In this document: positions 16,971-25,792 of the stretch, piece after piece
How the letters are laid out: each line of letters begins with the position of its first letter
How positions within the stretch are numbered: position 1 is the first letter of the stretch
From: Aquimarina sp. AU474
GTDB taxonomy: Bacteria > Bacteroidota > Bacteroidia > Flavobacteriales > Flavobacteriaceae
Direction: 5' to 3'
Assembly (NCBI RefSeq): GCF_900312815.1
Contig: NZ_OMPE01000008.1
Span: 558,001 to 622,000, forward strand
Length of the DNA: 64,000 bases
The notes under the pieces: generated by a model
What the model saw: only the letters and a program-made list of their open reading frames with translations
Told to the model about the DNA's origin: nothing
The model's database searches: none
Position numbers and translations under genes: made by a program

Positions 16971-17726
16971 ATGAACGAAACAGGGCTTCTTTTCCTCTTA
17001 GCTATCGTAGGCTTTATTGCTGGAGTTATTAACACGATCGCAGGAGGAGGTTCCTTACTTACACTGCCCATGTTAATTTTTATGGGATTACCTCCTGCAG
17101 TGGCAAATGGTACAAATCGAATTGGGATATTTATCCAGAGTATAACTTCAATTGCCGGGTTTAAAAGCAAAGGAATAAAACCATCGTTCTTCGGTTTGTT
17201 TTTGGGAATATCTGCTCTTATTGGCTCCTTAATAGGTGCTCAAATTGCAATCGATATTAAAGGAGAGACTTTTAATAAGATCTTAGCAATTATTATGGTA
17301 GTTGTGGTTTTATTTATGGTCTTTAAACCTAAAATAAAAGTCGAAGATCTTATAGAAAGAACCAAGGGTAAACATTTTTGGGTATCTATACTCACTTTTT
17401 TCTTTATTGGTATTTATGGCGGGTTTATCCAAGCTGGTGTTGGGATATTTATTCTATTGGCGCTAACATCTATAAATTACCTTAGTCTTGTAAAATCCAA
17501 CGCAGTTAAAGTACTTGTGGTATTCGTATATACCATTGGCGCCTTGGCTATATTTGCATATCACCAGCAAATAGATTATTTATACGGATTCATTCTTGCA
17601 TTCGGAAACGCGAGTGGCGGTTGGATTGCCAGTCGATGGTCTGTAAAAAAGGGAGATGGACTGGTTAAAATCTTCTTGATTATCATGGTAACAGCAATGG
17701 CTATCAAATTATGGGTAGATAGTTAA
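16971..17726 (+). CDS. TauE/SafE family sulfite/organosulfonate exporter
   Basis: A 251-residue inner-membrane protein with about eight helices. The first repeat begins FIAGVINTIAGGGSLLTLP, the hallmark of the TauE/SafE family, and the second repeat has GGFIQAGVGIFILLAL, its diagnostic partner. Family members move sulfite, sulfoacetate or other organosulfur anions. It is divergent from the SulP transporter, making this a small anion-transport locus; a coordinated role in sulfur handling is plausible but not shown. A -7-like TATTTTTG sits at 16944-16951 without an obvious -33 partner. Confidence 0.9.
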   Translation: MNETGLLFLLAIVGFIAGVINTIAGGGSLLTLPMLIFMGLPPAVANGTNRIGIFIQSITSIAGFKSKGIKPSFFGLFLGISALIGSLIGAQIAIDIKGETFNKILAIIMVVVVLFMVFKPKIKVEDLIERTKGKHFWVSILTFFFIGIYGGFIQAGVGIFILLALTSINYLSLVKSNAVKVLVVFVYTIGALAIFAYHQQIDYLYGFILAFGNASGGWIASRWSVKKGDGLVKIFLIIMVTAMAIKLWVDS

Positions 17727-17880
17727 ATGAAATTCAATACAATGGGGTTTTTAATATTTTTATATTATAAATGCCAATACATAGGCAATACTCGAAGCCT
17801 CTTGCAGAATAAGCTTCTACTGATTTTATAAAGGATAATGCGTATATTATACTCGCTAACAAACACAAAATCGTCATAAA

Positions 17881-18681
17881 ATGAAACTTAAAACCCAGAG
17901 TATCATACTCATTTGCATTCTTGTTTTGGCATGTAAATCTCAAAAAAAGGAAGAAACCGAAATTATTAATGAAACTATCGACCCACCTCAAGAAGAAGTT
18001 TCAAAAAAAATAGAAAGTGATATTGTAATTGATCCTATTGGCCATGCAACGGCAATATTAGAATGGAAAGATAAAACCATTTACATTGATCCTTATGGTG
18101 GCAGCAAAGCCTTTGAAGGTAAGAAACCTGCGAATTTAGTTTTGATTACAGATATTCATGGAGATCATATGAATATAGATACACTCGATAGTTTAGATCT
18201 ATCTAAGGCCGAAATTATTGTACCGCAAGCAGTAGCCGAAAAACTTCCTGCTAGTTATACAGATCAACTTTTGATTATTAATAACGGAGAAACCAAAGAA
18301 GTACAAGGGATTTCAATTGAAGCTATCCCGATGTACAATCTTAGAGAAGAAGCCTTAAAATTTCATGAAAAAGGTCGCGGAAATGGATATGTTATTACAC
18401 TCGGAAAAGAACGTGTGTATTTTTCTGGGGATACTGAAGATATTACCGAAATGAGAAAGTTACAATACATTGATAAAGCTTTTGTTTGTATGAATTTGCC
18501 ATACACAATGACCGTAGATAGAGCGGCTGATGCGGTTTTAGATTTTAAACCAAAACAAGTGTATCCTTATCATTACAGAGGCACAAATGGATTTAGTGAT
18601 GTAAATAAGTTTAAGGAAATTGTTTCTAAAGATCCAAATATTGAAGTAGTACAATTAGATTGGTATCCAAAACAAGAGTAA
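17881..18681 (+). CDS. Metallo-beta-lactamase-fold lipoprotein (UlaG-like)
   Basis: A 266-residue lipoprotein (signal LICILVLACKSQ, lipidated Cys about residue 18) with an acidic linker followed by a metallo-beta-lactamase fold. The metal motif, usually HxHxDH, reads DIHGDH in LITDIHGDHMN, so the first His is replaced by Asp. Other ligands appear present (the Asp of VYFSGDTED and the His of VYPYHYRG). Variants of this type occur in a Bacteroidota subgroup of UlaG-like hydrolases, so activity with altered metal binding is possible. It is envelope-anchored; substrate unknown. Confidence 0.82.
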   Translation: MKLKTQSIILICILVLACKSQKKEETEIINETIDPPQEEVSKKIESDIVIDPIGHATAILEWKDKTIYIDPYGGSKAFEGKKPANLVLITDIHGDHMNIDTLDSLDLSKAEIIVPQAVAEKLPASYTDQLLIINNGETKEVQGISIEAIPMYNLREEALKFHEKGRGNGYVITLGKERVYFSGDTEDITEMRKLQYIDKAFVCMNLPYTMTVDRAADAVLDFKPKQVYPYHYRGTNGFSDVNKFKEIVSKDPNIEVVQLDWYPKQE

Positions 18682-18845
18682 ATGTATTGCGCTAAATTAA
18701 CGTCTAGTCTCTATATGTAGTAAACTATTTTACAAAACAAACTGGTTTGGCCTCTCCTAGCCTTTTTTGTGATCCGCGTAAATCCAAAACGAGTTAAAAT
18801 CTGTACATTACCACGATTTTTTAAAATGAATACATTTTAAGTATA

Positions 18846-19436
18846 ATGGAGAGCAACATTGAATCAAAACAACACAAACACTTTGTTATCTACAAACCTT
18901 ATGGATACTTGAGCCAGTTTGTAAACAATGGTCAAAAGAAAAACAGCAAGAAGTTATTAGGAGAATTACATGATTTCCCCGAGGGCATTATGGCAATCGG
19001 GAGATTAGATGAAAAATCTGAAGGTCTTTTATTACTTACAACAGATGGCAAAACCAGCAATCATATTTGTAGCGGTAAAATCGAAAAAGAGTATTATGCC
19101 CAGGTAAACGGAGAGATCACTACCGAAGCTGTTCAAAAACTATGCGATGGCGTCGAGATTGGGTTCGAAGGAAAAAAATATCTTACAAAACCTTGTATAG
19201 CAAAAGCTATTAGTACAATACCCACATTTCCGCAAAGGTCAAAGAAAATTAGAGATGATAGACATGGCCCTACTAGTTGGGTATCTATTACCTTAACCGA
19301 AGGTAAATTTAGACAGGTTAGAAAAATGACATCGGCTGTTGGGTTTCCAACATTACGTTTAGTACGTGTTAGAGTTGGAGATATTCGATTACACAATATG
19401 CAAGTAGGTGAAGTGAAGCAGCTAGAAGTTATTTAA
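18846..19436 (+). CDS. rluE: RluE-type 23S rRNA pseudouridine synthase
   Basis: A 196-residue RsuA/RluB/E/F-family enzyme that isomerises uridine in rRNA. The catalytic motif is GRLDEKSEGLLLLTTDG with Asp55 as the nucleophile. The later family motifs KIEKEYYAQV and LTEGKFRQVRKM, then LRLVRVRVG, are intact. It lacks the N-terminal S4 RNA-binding domain, and its short length with the IYKPYGYLSQF opening matches RluE (E. coli U2457) rather than RsuA or RluB. The specific site is inferred from the subgroup. Confidence 0.88.
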   Translation: MESNIESKQHKHFVIYKPYGYLSQFVNNGQKKNSKKLLGELHDFPEGIMAIGRLDEKSEGLLLLTTDGKTSNHICSGKIEKEYYAQVNGEITTEAVQKLCDGVEIGFEGKKYLTKPCIAKAISTIPTFPQRSKKIRDDRHGPTSWVSITLTEGKFRQVRKMTSAVGFPTLRLVRVRVGDIRLHNMQVGEVKQLEVI

Positions 19437-19500
19437 AAAAAACAAAGTCCCGAAACAGCAATATGCTTCGAAACTTGTGATATTATTATTAGATTAACAT

Positions 19501-20052
19501 CTAATTTTTTCTCTTTATTCTTTTCTTGTTTTTGGATACTTTCTTCCCTGCCTTCTTAGCTTGTTTAGCATTACTGTTTACAATCTCACTACTTCTATTT
19601 CCATTACTTCGTTTTACAGCAGAAGCTCTTTTTACACTACCATCTGTTTTTTTTACACCAACAGATCTTTTCTTCGAGCCATCGGGATTATTTACGCCTC
19701 CTGCTCTATACTTATCACCATCTGCTTGTTGTACTCCTATCCCTCGTTTCTTAGTACCATCAGCCTTATTTGCTTGTACTGCTCTTTTTTTAGTTCCATC
19801 TGCCCTATTTACTCCTGCCGCTCGATATGTGTCACCATCTGCCTGGTTGGCTTTTACCGCTTTTTTCACATTACCGTTAGTATCTTTTTTTGTAGCGTTT
19901 ATTTTTTTATTTCCTTCAGCATCTTCAGATTCAACTAATCTTACTTTTTCTCCATCTTTGTTAGTACTTACTTTTACAGTTCTTTCTTGACCATATCCTA
20001 AACAGGTTATACCGAAAACAAGTACAATACTTAAAATTTTATTCATTTTCAT
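19501..20052 (-). CDS. Exported basic protein with ten tandem 13-residue repeats
   Basis: A 183-residue protein with a signal peptide (first 22 residues, ending GYGQ) and then ten consecutive 13-residue units from residue 29 to 158. An invariant glycine occupies position 6 of each unit (G34, 47, 60, 73, 86, 99, 112, 125, 138, 151). The core consensus is (A/V)(N/K)xADGTKKRAxG; units 4 to 9 are the best conserved, and two carry Tyr in place of Lys (GDTYR, GDKYR). The C-terminal 25 residues are strongly basic (KKAGKKVSKNKKRIKRKN). It is probably a periplasmic or secreted beta-repeat protein binding polyanions such as nucleic acid or LPS. No family is recognised. Confidence 0.75.
   Translation of the reverse strand: MKMNKILSIVLVFGITCLGYGQERTVKVSTNKDGEKVRLVESEDAEGNKKINATKKDTNGNVKKAVKANQADGDTYRAAGVNRADGTKKRAVQANKADGTKKRGIGVQQADGDKYRAGGVNNPDGSKKRSVGVKKTDGSVKRASAVKRSNGNRSSEIVNSNAKQAKKAGKKVSKNKKRIKRKN
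19579..19968 (-). repeat. Ten 39-bp in-frame tandem repeats
   Basis: DNA encoding residues 29-158 of the exported basic protein. The period is exactly 39 bases (13 codons) with diverged sequence; the GAT-GG(T/A) Asp-Gly codons recur at each period. Outer units are more diverged than central ones, suggesting expansion from the middle or unequal exchange. Confidence 0.7.
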
Positions 20053-20146
20053 AATTCATTTTTTTAAGTTACTTCATAATTAAGACCGGAGAATTAAAAA
20101 AAGGTTTAATTAAAGATAAAGAAATAATACATATTACAAGCGAATG

Positions 20147-20629
20147 CTATTCAAATAGCGATAAGATTACATCCTGCAATTTGTTTAATTGAGATCTAAG
20201 AATCCTTTGTTTGACAGTAATGGATAATGTAATTTTAGAAAAAGACCTTGTCATAAACTCAATACTAACAAAAGCTTTAGGTTCTTTTGAATTAGAAAAC
20301 CAATTGTTGGCATGATCTTCATCTGCAAAAGTATTATCAAAGTCATTTGTATCTTCATTAATAGCACCTCTAACAAAATCAGAGTTTGGATCATAAACAA
20401 TTATGGGTAAATTTAACCGATTTATCAACTTCTGTATTTCATCATTAAGTAAGGGAAGAGCTTGTTCTAATTTCTTTTCAAAAGGTTTGTTTGCTTCGGT
20501 AAAATAATCAGAGATGTAATGAGGATGTTCTTCTGCATCTGGAGGCATTGCCACACTTACCGTCATGCCAGAAGAAAAAAATATATGAAAGTATTTAGTT
20601 ATAGCCCCTGCTCCCGCTTCTCCACTCAT
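20147..20629 (-). CDS. Hypothetical protein (160 aa)
   Basis: A soluble 160-residue protein beginning MSGEAGAGAITKYFHIFFSS, with no signal peptide. It contains an acidic middle (INEDTNDFDNTFADEDHANN) and a C-terminal beta-alpha segment (FVSIEFMTRSFSKITLSIT). I do not recognise a family. It starts six bases after the stop of the CatA-like gene, which itself abuts the HAD gene, so all three probably share a transcript. The conserved operon position may be the best clue to function. Confidence 0.6.
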   Translation of the reverse strand: MSGEAGAGAITKYFHIFFSSGMTVSVAMPPDAEEHPHYISDYFTEANKPFEKKLEQALPLLNDEIQKLINRLNLPIIVYDPNSDFVRGAINEDTNDFDNTFADEDHANNWFSNSKEPKAFVSIEFMTRSFSKITLSITVKQRILRSQLNKLQDVILSLFE

Positions 20630-20635
20630 GATACA

Positions 20636-21265
20636 TTATTCGTTTAACAACCGCTGAAATTCCTCAAGGTACACTCCAATATGATAACCATCCATTAAAC
20701 CATGGTGCACATTGATTGCTATAGGCAAGCTTATTTTACCTTGGATTTTCGTATATTTTCCGAAAGAGATTTTAGGAATACTATCTTTAAACTCAAAATG
20801 CCTAGCGTGAGTTAATCCAGTAAAACTATACCATGGTATAGAAGAATAGTGAATAGTATCTATGCGTTTTGCATTATCATTGTTACGCAAGCCAGAGCTA
20901 TTTTTTACATCAAATATTTCTCTTTGACCTTTCTCGACAAAACTATTGAAGTCTTTATCATACTCTATAAACGAAAATCCAAAAGTATGATCATCTCTTC
21001 CGATGGTTGGCGAAGCGTGGATTTGATCATATAAGAAAATTTGATCATTTTCTACTCTATACCTAAAAGCTTCTATAGTATTTGCCGCCAGTAAAGACTT
21101 GTGTAGATAGAAAAGAAAATAAGGGTATCCAAAATCTTTTATCTTTTGATACCCTAAAGTAAAATCTACCTCTGTTGTAATCCCAAAAAATGGTTCATTA
21201 AAGCCTCCAAAAAATTCGAAATGCTCTTTTCTGTCCCAGTTATTAAGATCAATAGCTTTTCTCAT
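20636..21265 (-). CDS. CatA-like chloramphenicol O-acetyltransferase family protein
   Basis: A 209-residue type A chloramphenicol acetyltransferase homologue. The catalytic signature VHHGLMDGYH near the C-terminus aligns with CAT VHHAVCDGFH: His188 corresponds to catalytic H195 and Asp192 to structural D199. Other family blocks include RKEHFEFFGGFNEPFF at the N-terminus and SSIPWYSFTGLTHARH. Length is the family norm. It would transfer acetyl from acetyl-CoA to a hydroxyl, and chloramphenicol is the classic acceptor. As a chromosomal gene between a HAD phosphatase and an orphan, with neighbour-like base use, its native substrate may be something else. Confidence 0.87.
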   Translation of the reverse strand: MRKAIDLNNWDRKEHFEFFGGFNEPFFGITTEVDFTLGYQKIKDFGYPYFLFYLHKSLLAANTIEAFRYRVENDQIFLYDQIHASPTIGRDDHTFGFSFIEYDKDFNSFVEKGQREIFDVKNSSGLRNNDNAKRIDTIHYSSIPWYSFTGLTHARHFEFKDSIPKISFGKYTKIQGKISLPIAINVHHGLMDGYHIGVYLEEFQRLLNE

Positions 21266-21266
21266 A

Positions 21267-21959
21267 TCATAGTACCTCTAGTAATTCACTCGCCTTAGTG
21301 AAACTTCTAAAATTAGTATGTGTTATTTCTTCATGGATCATTTCATGTTCCCATGTGGTATGAAAAGGAATATGAAAAGCATGCGCACCTATATTTAATA
21401 CGGGTAGAATATCAGATTTTAAAGAATTTCCTACCATTAAAAATTCATTTTCAGAAATATCGAGATGTTTTACCAACTTGGTATAATTTTTCTCTGTTTT
21501 ATCCGATACAATTTCGATATGATGAAAATACTTTTCTAATCCCGATTTAATTAACTTACGCTCCTGATCTAGCAAATCTCCCTTTGTGGCTACTACAAGA
21601 CGATACTGTTGAGACAATTGACGTAGTGTTTGATCAATACCATCAATCAATTCTATAGGTTCTTGAAGCATTTCCTTACCCTTATCTATTAGTTTCTGAA
21701 CCAATGTTATAGGAACATTTCCATTTGAAATATTTATAGCAGCTTCAATTAAGGATAATGTAAATGGTTTAATGCCGTAACCGTAAATAGGTAAATTTTG
21801 CATCTCCACATCAAACAACAATTTATTAGCTTGTTCCTTGGGCATAAAATCAATTAACAATTCGCAAAATTCTTCTTCAGCTTTTCTAAAAAAAGTTTCA
21901 TTTACCCATAGCGTATCATCCGCATCAAAGGCAATAACTTTTATTTTTTTTAAAGGCAT
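21267..21959 (-). CDS. HAD family hydrolase
   Basis: A 230-residue HAD phosphatase. Motif I is AFDADDTLW (nucleophile Asp12, general acid Asp14), motif II is VVATKGD, a Lys sits near the end of the core (SDKTEKNY) and motif IV is VGNSLKSD. An alpha-helical cap lies between residues about 20 and 100 (C1 type). It likely dephosphorylates a small phosphorylated metabolite; members of this subgroup resemble YjjG-like or phosphoglycolate phosphatases, but no substrate can be fixed. It ends one base before the CatA-like start codon. Confidence 0.87.
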   Translation of the reverse strand: MPLKKIKVIAFDADDTLWVNETFFRKAEEEFCELLIDFMPKEQANKLLFDVEMQNLPIYGYGIKPFTLSLIEAAINISNGNVPITLVQKLIDKGKEMLQEPIELIDGIDQTLRQLSQQYRLVVATKGDLLDQERKLIKSGLEKYFHHIEIVSDKTEKNYTKLVKHLDISENEFLMVGNSLKSDILPVLNIGAHAFHIPFHTTWEHEMIHEEITHTNFRSFTKASELLEVL

Positions 21960-22011
21960 CCTTATTGATTCTGAAAAATATTATAAATACAGATATCTAA
22001 TCTGAGCTTAA

Positions 22012-23703
22012 TTATCTAACTAATTTCTTATACTTAATACGTTTTGGCATTAAATCACCACCTAAGCGTTTCTTTTTATTTTCTTCATAATCAGAGAAAC
22101 TACCTTCAAAGAAATACACTTGAGAATCTCCTTCAAAAGCTAAGATATGAGTACATATTCTATCTAAGAACCAACGATCGTGAGAAATCACTACAGCACA
22201 TCCTGCAAAATTCTCAAGCCCTTCTTCTAAAGCCCTTAACGTATTGACATCAAGATCATTAGTAGGTTCATCCAAAAGCAATACATTACCTTCTTCTTTA
22301 AGTGTCATAGCCAGATGTAATCGGTTACGTTCACCTCCAGATAAGGTAGATACTTTTTTGTTTTGTTCACTTCCTCCAAAATTAAAACGACTTAAATACG
22401 CCCTGGAGTTGACTTCTTTACCGCCCATCATCACTAAGTCCTGCTCATCACTAAAATTCTGCCAAATAGACTTATCAGAATCTATATTAGAATGTGCTTG
22501 ATCTACATAAGCGATTTTTGCTGTTTCTCCTACAGAAAAACTTCCTTTATCAGGAGTTTCTTCTCCCATGATCATTTTAAAAATAGTCGTTTTTCCTGCT
22601 CCATTTGGTCCAATAATTCCAACTATTCCTGCTTGCGGTAATTTAAAGTTAAGATCTTCATATAAAAGTTTATCCCCATACGCCTTGCTAACTCCGGTAA
22701 CTTCTAAAACATTGCTCCCTAAACGAGGTCCATTAGGAATGTATATTTCCAATTTTTCGTCAAGTTGTTTTTGATCTTGACTCATTAGTTTATCATAATT
22801 CTTTAAACGTGCTTTTTGCTTGGTTTGCCTCCCTTTTGCACCTTGACGAACCCACTCTAACTCACGTTCTAGGGTTTTTTGACGTTTTGAAGCAGATTTG
22901 CTTTCTTGCGCCAAACGTTTAGATTTTTGATCTAACCATGAGGAATAGTTACCTTTCCAAGGAATACCTTCTCCTCTATCAAGTTCTAAGATCCAACCTG
23001 CCACGTTATCTAAGAAATACCTATCATGCGTTACCGCAATAACGGTTCCTTTATATTGTGCCAAATGATGCTCTAACCAGTGTACTGATTCTGCATCCAA
23101 ATGGTTTGTAGGCTCATCTAATAATAAGACATCTGGTTCCTGAAGCAATAAACGACAAAGAGCAACTCTCCTTCTTTCTCCACCAGACAATACTCCAATT
23201 TTCTTATCAGAATCCGGAGTTCGTAATGCATCCATAGCAATTTCAAGCTTGGTATCTAACTCCCAGCCATTACCAGCATCAATTTGATCTTGTAAAGCAG
23301 CTTGTCGATCCATAAGTTTCTGCATTTTATCTGCATCACTATAAACTTCTTCCAAACCAAACATGTCATTGATTTTATTGTATTCATCAAGAACAGCAAC
23401 AATTTCTGCAGCACCTTCTTTTACGACTTCAAGAACAGTTTTTTCAGGATCTAATTGTGGCTCTTGCTCCAAATATCCAACCGAATAGTCTGAAGAAAAA
23501 ACAACATCACCTTGATAATTTTTATCAACACCCGCTATAATTTTAAGAAGGGTTGATTTACCAGAGCCATTAAGCCCCAATATTCCTATTTTTGCTCCAT
23601 AGAAAAAACTTAAATATATATTTTTTAATACAGGCGTATTAGCACTTTTAAATGTTTTACTTACTCCCGACATGGAGAAGATCACCTTTTTATCGTCTGA
23701 CAT
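22012..23703 (-). CDS. ettA: Energy-dependent translational throttle protein EttA
   Basis: A 563-residue soluble ABC-F protein acting on the ribosome. It has two ATPase domains: Walker A GLNGSGKST (about 43), signature LSGGERRRVALCRLL and Walker B LLLDEPTNHLD in the first; GPNGAGKTT (about 352), LSGGERNRLHLAM and LLLDEPTNDLD in the second. A PtIM-type linker (TLERELEWVRQGAKGRQTK) separates them, and the arm insertion in domain one fits EttA. EttA binds the ribosomal E site and restrains initiation when ATP is low. It is well conserved, with no sign of transfer. Confidence 0.95.
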   Translation of the reverse strand: MSDDKKVIFSMSGVSKTFKSANTPVLKNIYLSFFYGAKIGILGLNGSGKSTLLKIIAGVDKNYQGDVVFSSDYSVGYLEQEPQLDPEKTVLEVVKEGAAEIVAVLDEYNKINDMFGLEEVYSDADKMQKLMDRQAALQDQIDAGNGWELDTKLEIAMDALRTPDSDKKIGVLSGGERRRVALCRLLLQEPDVLLLDEPTNHLDAESVHWLEHHLAQYKGTVIAVTHDRYFLDNVAGWILELDRGEGIPWKGNYSSWLDQKSKRLAQESKSASKRQKTLERELEWVRQGAKGRQTKQKARLKNYDKLMSQDQKQLDEKLEIYIPNGPRLGSNVLEVTGVSKAYGDKLLYEDLNFKLPQAGIVGIIGPNGAGKTTIFKMIMGEETPDKGSFSVGETAKIAYVDQAHSNIDSDKSIWQNFSDEQDLVMMGGKEVNSRAYLSRFNFGGSEQNKKVSTLSGGERNRLHLAMTLKEEGNVLLLDEPTNDLDVNTLRALEEGLENFAGCAVVISHDRWFLDRICTHILAFEGDSQVYFFEGSFSDYEENKKKRLGGDLMPKRIKYKKLVR

Positions 23704-23750
23704 AAGTCCTTATTATATTATTTTATTTGATGAATTTATTATATTGAAGA

Positions 23751-23933
23751 TTAAACTCTTCCTTTTAAAGCATTAAAAACCCAAGCGATTGCAAAGAAAC
23801 CAATACCAACAGCGGCAAAACCATATCCAGATACATCTCTGTATCTAAAAGCTCCTAATGCTATTAATGAAAGGCCGACTATTACCATAATAAAAGTAGC
23901 CCATGCAAGCACAGTATTTTTATTCATTCCCAT
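23751..23933 (-). CDS. CAL67264 family small membrane protein
   Basis: A 60-residue protein with two transmembrane helices (about 9-28 and 37-54) separated by RYRDVSGYGF. The opening NKNTVLAWATFIMVIVG and the small size match a family known only from Flavobacteriia and named after Gramella CAL67264 (from memory). It sits directly upstream of ettA on the same strand, 47 bases away. Function unknown. Confidence 0.8.
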   Translation of the reverse strand: MGMNKNTVLAWATFIMVIVGLSLIALGAFRYRDVSGYGFAAVGIGFFAIAWVFNALKGRV

Positions 23934-24090
23934 AAATTCTTATTTAGTACAATTAGTTGTTTGTTGCGAATAGTAAAGTTACAAATATCGATATTTTATC
24001 ATCAAAAAACAGGTTTTTAAAAGGATGTTAAGATATTAAATTAGCTTATGACTTGTTTTACAGTTAATTAAAAATTAACTTTTAATACAA

Positions 24091-24117
24091 ACGAGCACTA
24101 AAATAGATAGTGCTCGT
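24091..24117 (-). terminator. Hairpin downstream of nuclease gene
   Basis: Perfect 10-base arms ACGAGCACTA / TAGTGCTCGT around a 7-base loop, 24 bases past the nuclease stop. The T run after it on the minus strand is weak, so it is a likely but imperfect intrinsic terminator. Confidence 0.55.
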
Positions 24118-24140
24118 GTAAAATTAAACCAATTTATTTA

Positions 24141-25562
24141 TTATAATGCTTCATTATCTAATCGAGATTCTAGTACCGATTCTATAGTATTAGGGATATT
24201 TTCTAAAAGATCATATCCTGTTAAGTTTTCAATAGTATTTACGGTTGTTCTAAATTGTGTCCAGTTGCTACTAATTCCCTGATCATTAGGTACATTAATA
24301 GCTATTACTCTAGTCGAAGTATTTACTCTATTAATATCATTTGATCCATTTGGTAATACTAAAGCTACTTTCCAAAAAGAATCTGGTACTGTAATATTTC
24401 CTCCATCTATTGTGGATGCAAAACCATTTCTTCCCGTTCCTCCACTTCCAACAACGCCAGCAATAACATGAATCTCGTTCCCTTCTAGGGTCAAAGATCT
24501 CAGATAGTTTTCAAAACTTGCCCAACTTCTCTGATTATTATCAGGAGCTTGAGGAGCTATATTGGTCATAAAAAATGTGTTCTCATTAGAGGATGAATTT
24601 CCATTTCTATCTGCCGAAGGACATAAATGCCCTCTATCAAATCCAGAACCTGTATAATCACTAGTTGTAGCTCTAAAAAAATTACTTGGTAATGACCTAT
24701 CTTGTTTAAAACAATTGCACCTCGGCGAACTACCTGTCCAAGCACTACTTAAGTGCCAACTCACCCAATTAGCTGTCCCTCTATTATTGTTATATGAAAG
24801 TACGTAATCCGGTTTTGATAAATAATAATTTGTAGTACTCGAAGATGCGTTAGAAGGATTACCAAAGGTAATATTACTATCTCTTGATGGACTACCATTG
24901 CCGCCGTTACCTCCTCCTGTAGAGCCAGTAACTATTTCAATATTATCAATATTAATTCGATTAGACCCTCCTGAAGTTTTATAAATCCCGTATCGAACTG
25001 ATCTTGTTTCATTAACATTAAACGACACGGTATTTAGTGACGTTGAAGTTGTGTTAATCGTAGATCCAGCATAGGACCATGAAGAACCATTATCATAAGA
25101 AGCTATCAAACGCCAAGAAGAATTACCATCATTACCATATTTTGCATGGCGTACTCTTACTGTTTGTGCACCATCATCCATATTAAAAGACATAATTGTA
25201 TATCCCGTATTTCGAATACGACCAGATTTCGATCCAAATTTTCGATCATTAGATAATGTGCCAATCAAAGCATCGTTAAAATACCAAGTACCAGAAGAAA
25301 GGTTAACACTCGCTCCCACATAACTTTCTTTTGACCCCGATTCTAAAGTTTCTGTAAACCCTGACGCTCTTTTTTGTGAAAAATTGTGATCATGAGGCCC
25401 CTCATTATCATAAAAATTAGTTTGTACTTTTAATTCGCCTTTAATATCCAATCTAGTAGTTGGGATAAATTCGTAACTAGATTGATCATCTACACTACAG
25501 CTCGTTGTTATAAATGCTAAAGTGAAAAATAAAATGATTGAGTTAAGCTTTACATACTTCAT
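24141..25562 (-). CDS. DNA/RNA non-specific endonuclease lipoprotein
   Basis: A 473-residue extracytoplasmic nuclease. A lipoprotein signal (FITTSCSVDD, Cys about residue 22) precedes an N-terminal beta-rich region of about 200 residues that looks like a carbohydrate- or surface-binding domain (SGTWYFNDALIGT, VRHAKYGNDGN). A Gly-rich linker (GSTGGGNGGNGS) leads to a NUC1-family catalytic domain. The catalytic motif DRGHLCPSADR (His about 318) and the downstream Asn in FFMTNIAPQAPDNNQ coordinate Mg. It degrades extracellular DNA and RNA for nutrients or biofilm release. No type IX sorting domain is apparent at the C-terminus. Confidence 0.9.
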   Translation of the reverse strand: MKYVKLNSIILFFTLAFITTSCSVDDQSSYEFIPTTRLDIKGELKVQTNFYDNEGPHDHNFSQKRASGFTETLESGSKESYVGASVNLSSGTWYFNDALIGTLSNDRKFGSKSGRIRNTGYTIMSFNMDDGAQTVRVRHAKYGNDGNSSWRLIASYDNGSSWSYAGSTINTTSTSLNTVSFNVNETRSVRYGIYKTSGGSNRINIDNIEIVTGSTGGGNGGNGSPSRDSNITFGNPSNASSSTTNYYLSKPDYVLSYNNNRGTANWVSWHLSSAWTGSSPRCNCFKQDRSLPSNFFRATTSDYTGSGFDRGHLCPSADRNGNSSSNENTFFMTNIAPQAPDNNQRSWASFENYLRSLTLEGNEIHVIAGVVGSGGTGRNGFASTIDGGNITVPDSFWKVALVLPNGSNDINRVNTSTRVIAINVPNDQGISSNWTQFRTTVNTIENLTGYDLLENIPNTIESVLESRLDNEAL

Positions 25563-25792
25563 AGTTGAATTATTAGATTATTGTGTGTTTATGTTTCTAT
25601 CAAAATAATCCAATATGTCTTAAAAAACTGTTAATCGATCACCAAATAAATGTTATTAAAGCATTAAAAATCAATTTAATAAACAACAACAACCTGCTAT
25701 TTTAAGCGTATGTTTATGAAGCATCTTAAATTATCTCTCTAATATCAATAAACTCGGGGTTTTTTGTATTTTCGTGCAAACAATACACACAA

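Noticed and set aside
19579..19968. 39-base repeats as a CRISPR array
   Set aside because: Repeats are contiguous, in frame and diverged, with no spacers and no cas genes.
19526..19990. Long plus-strand frames opposite the 13-residue repeat gene
   Set aside because: They mirror the 39-base repeats (Pro/Ser/Leu/Phe periodic); the minus frame has a signal peptide and a coherent consensus.
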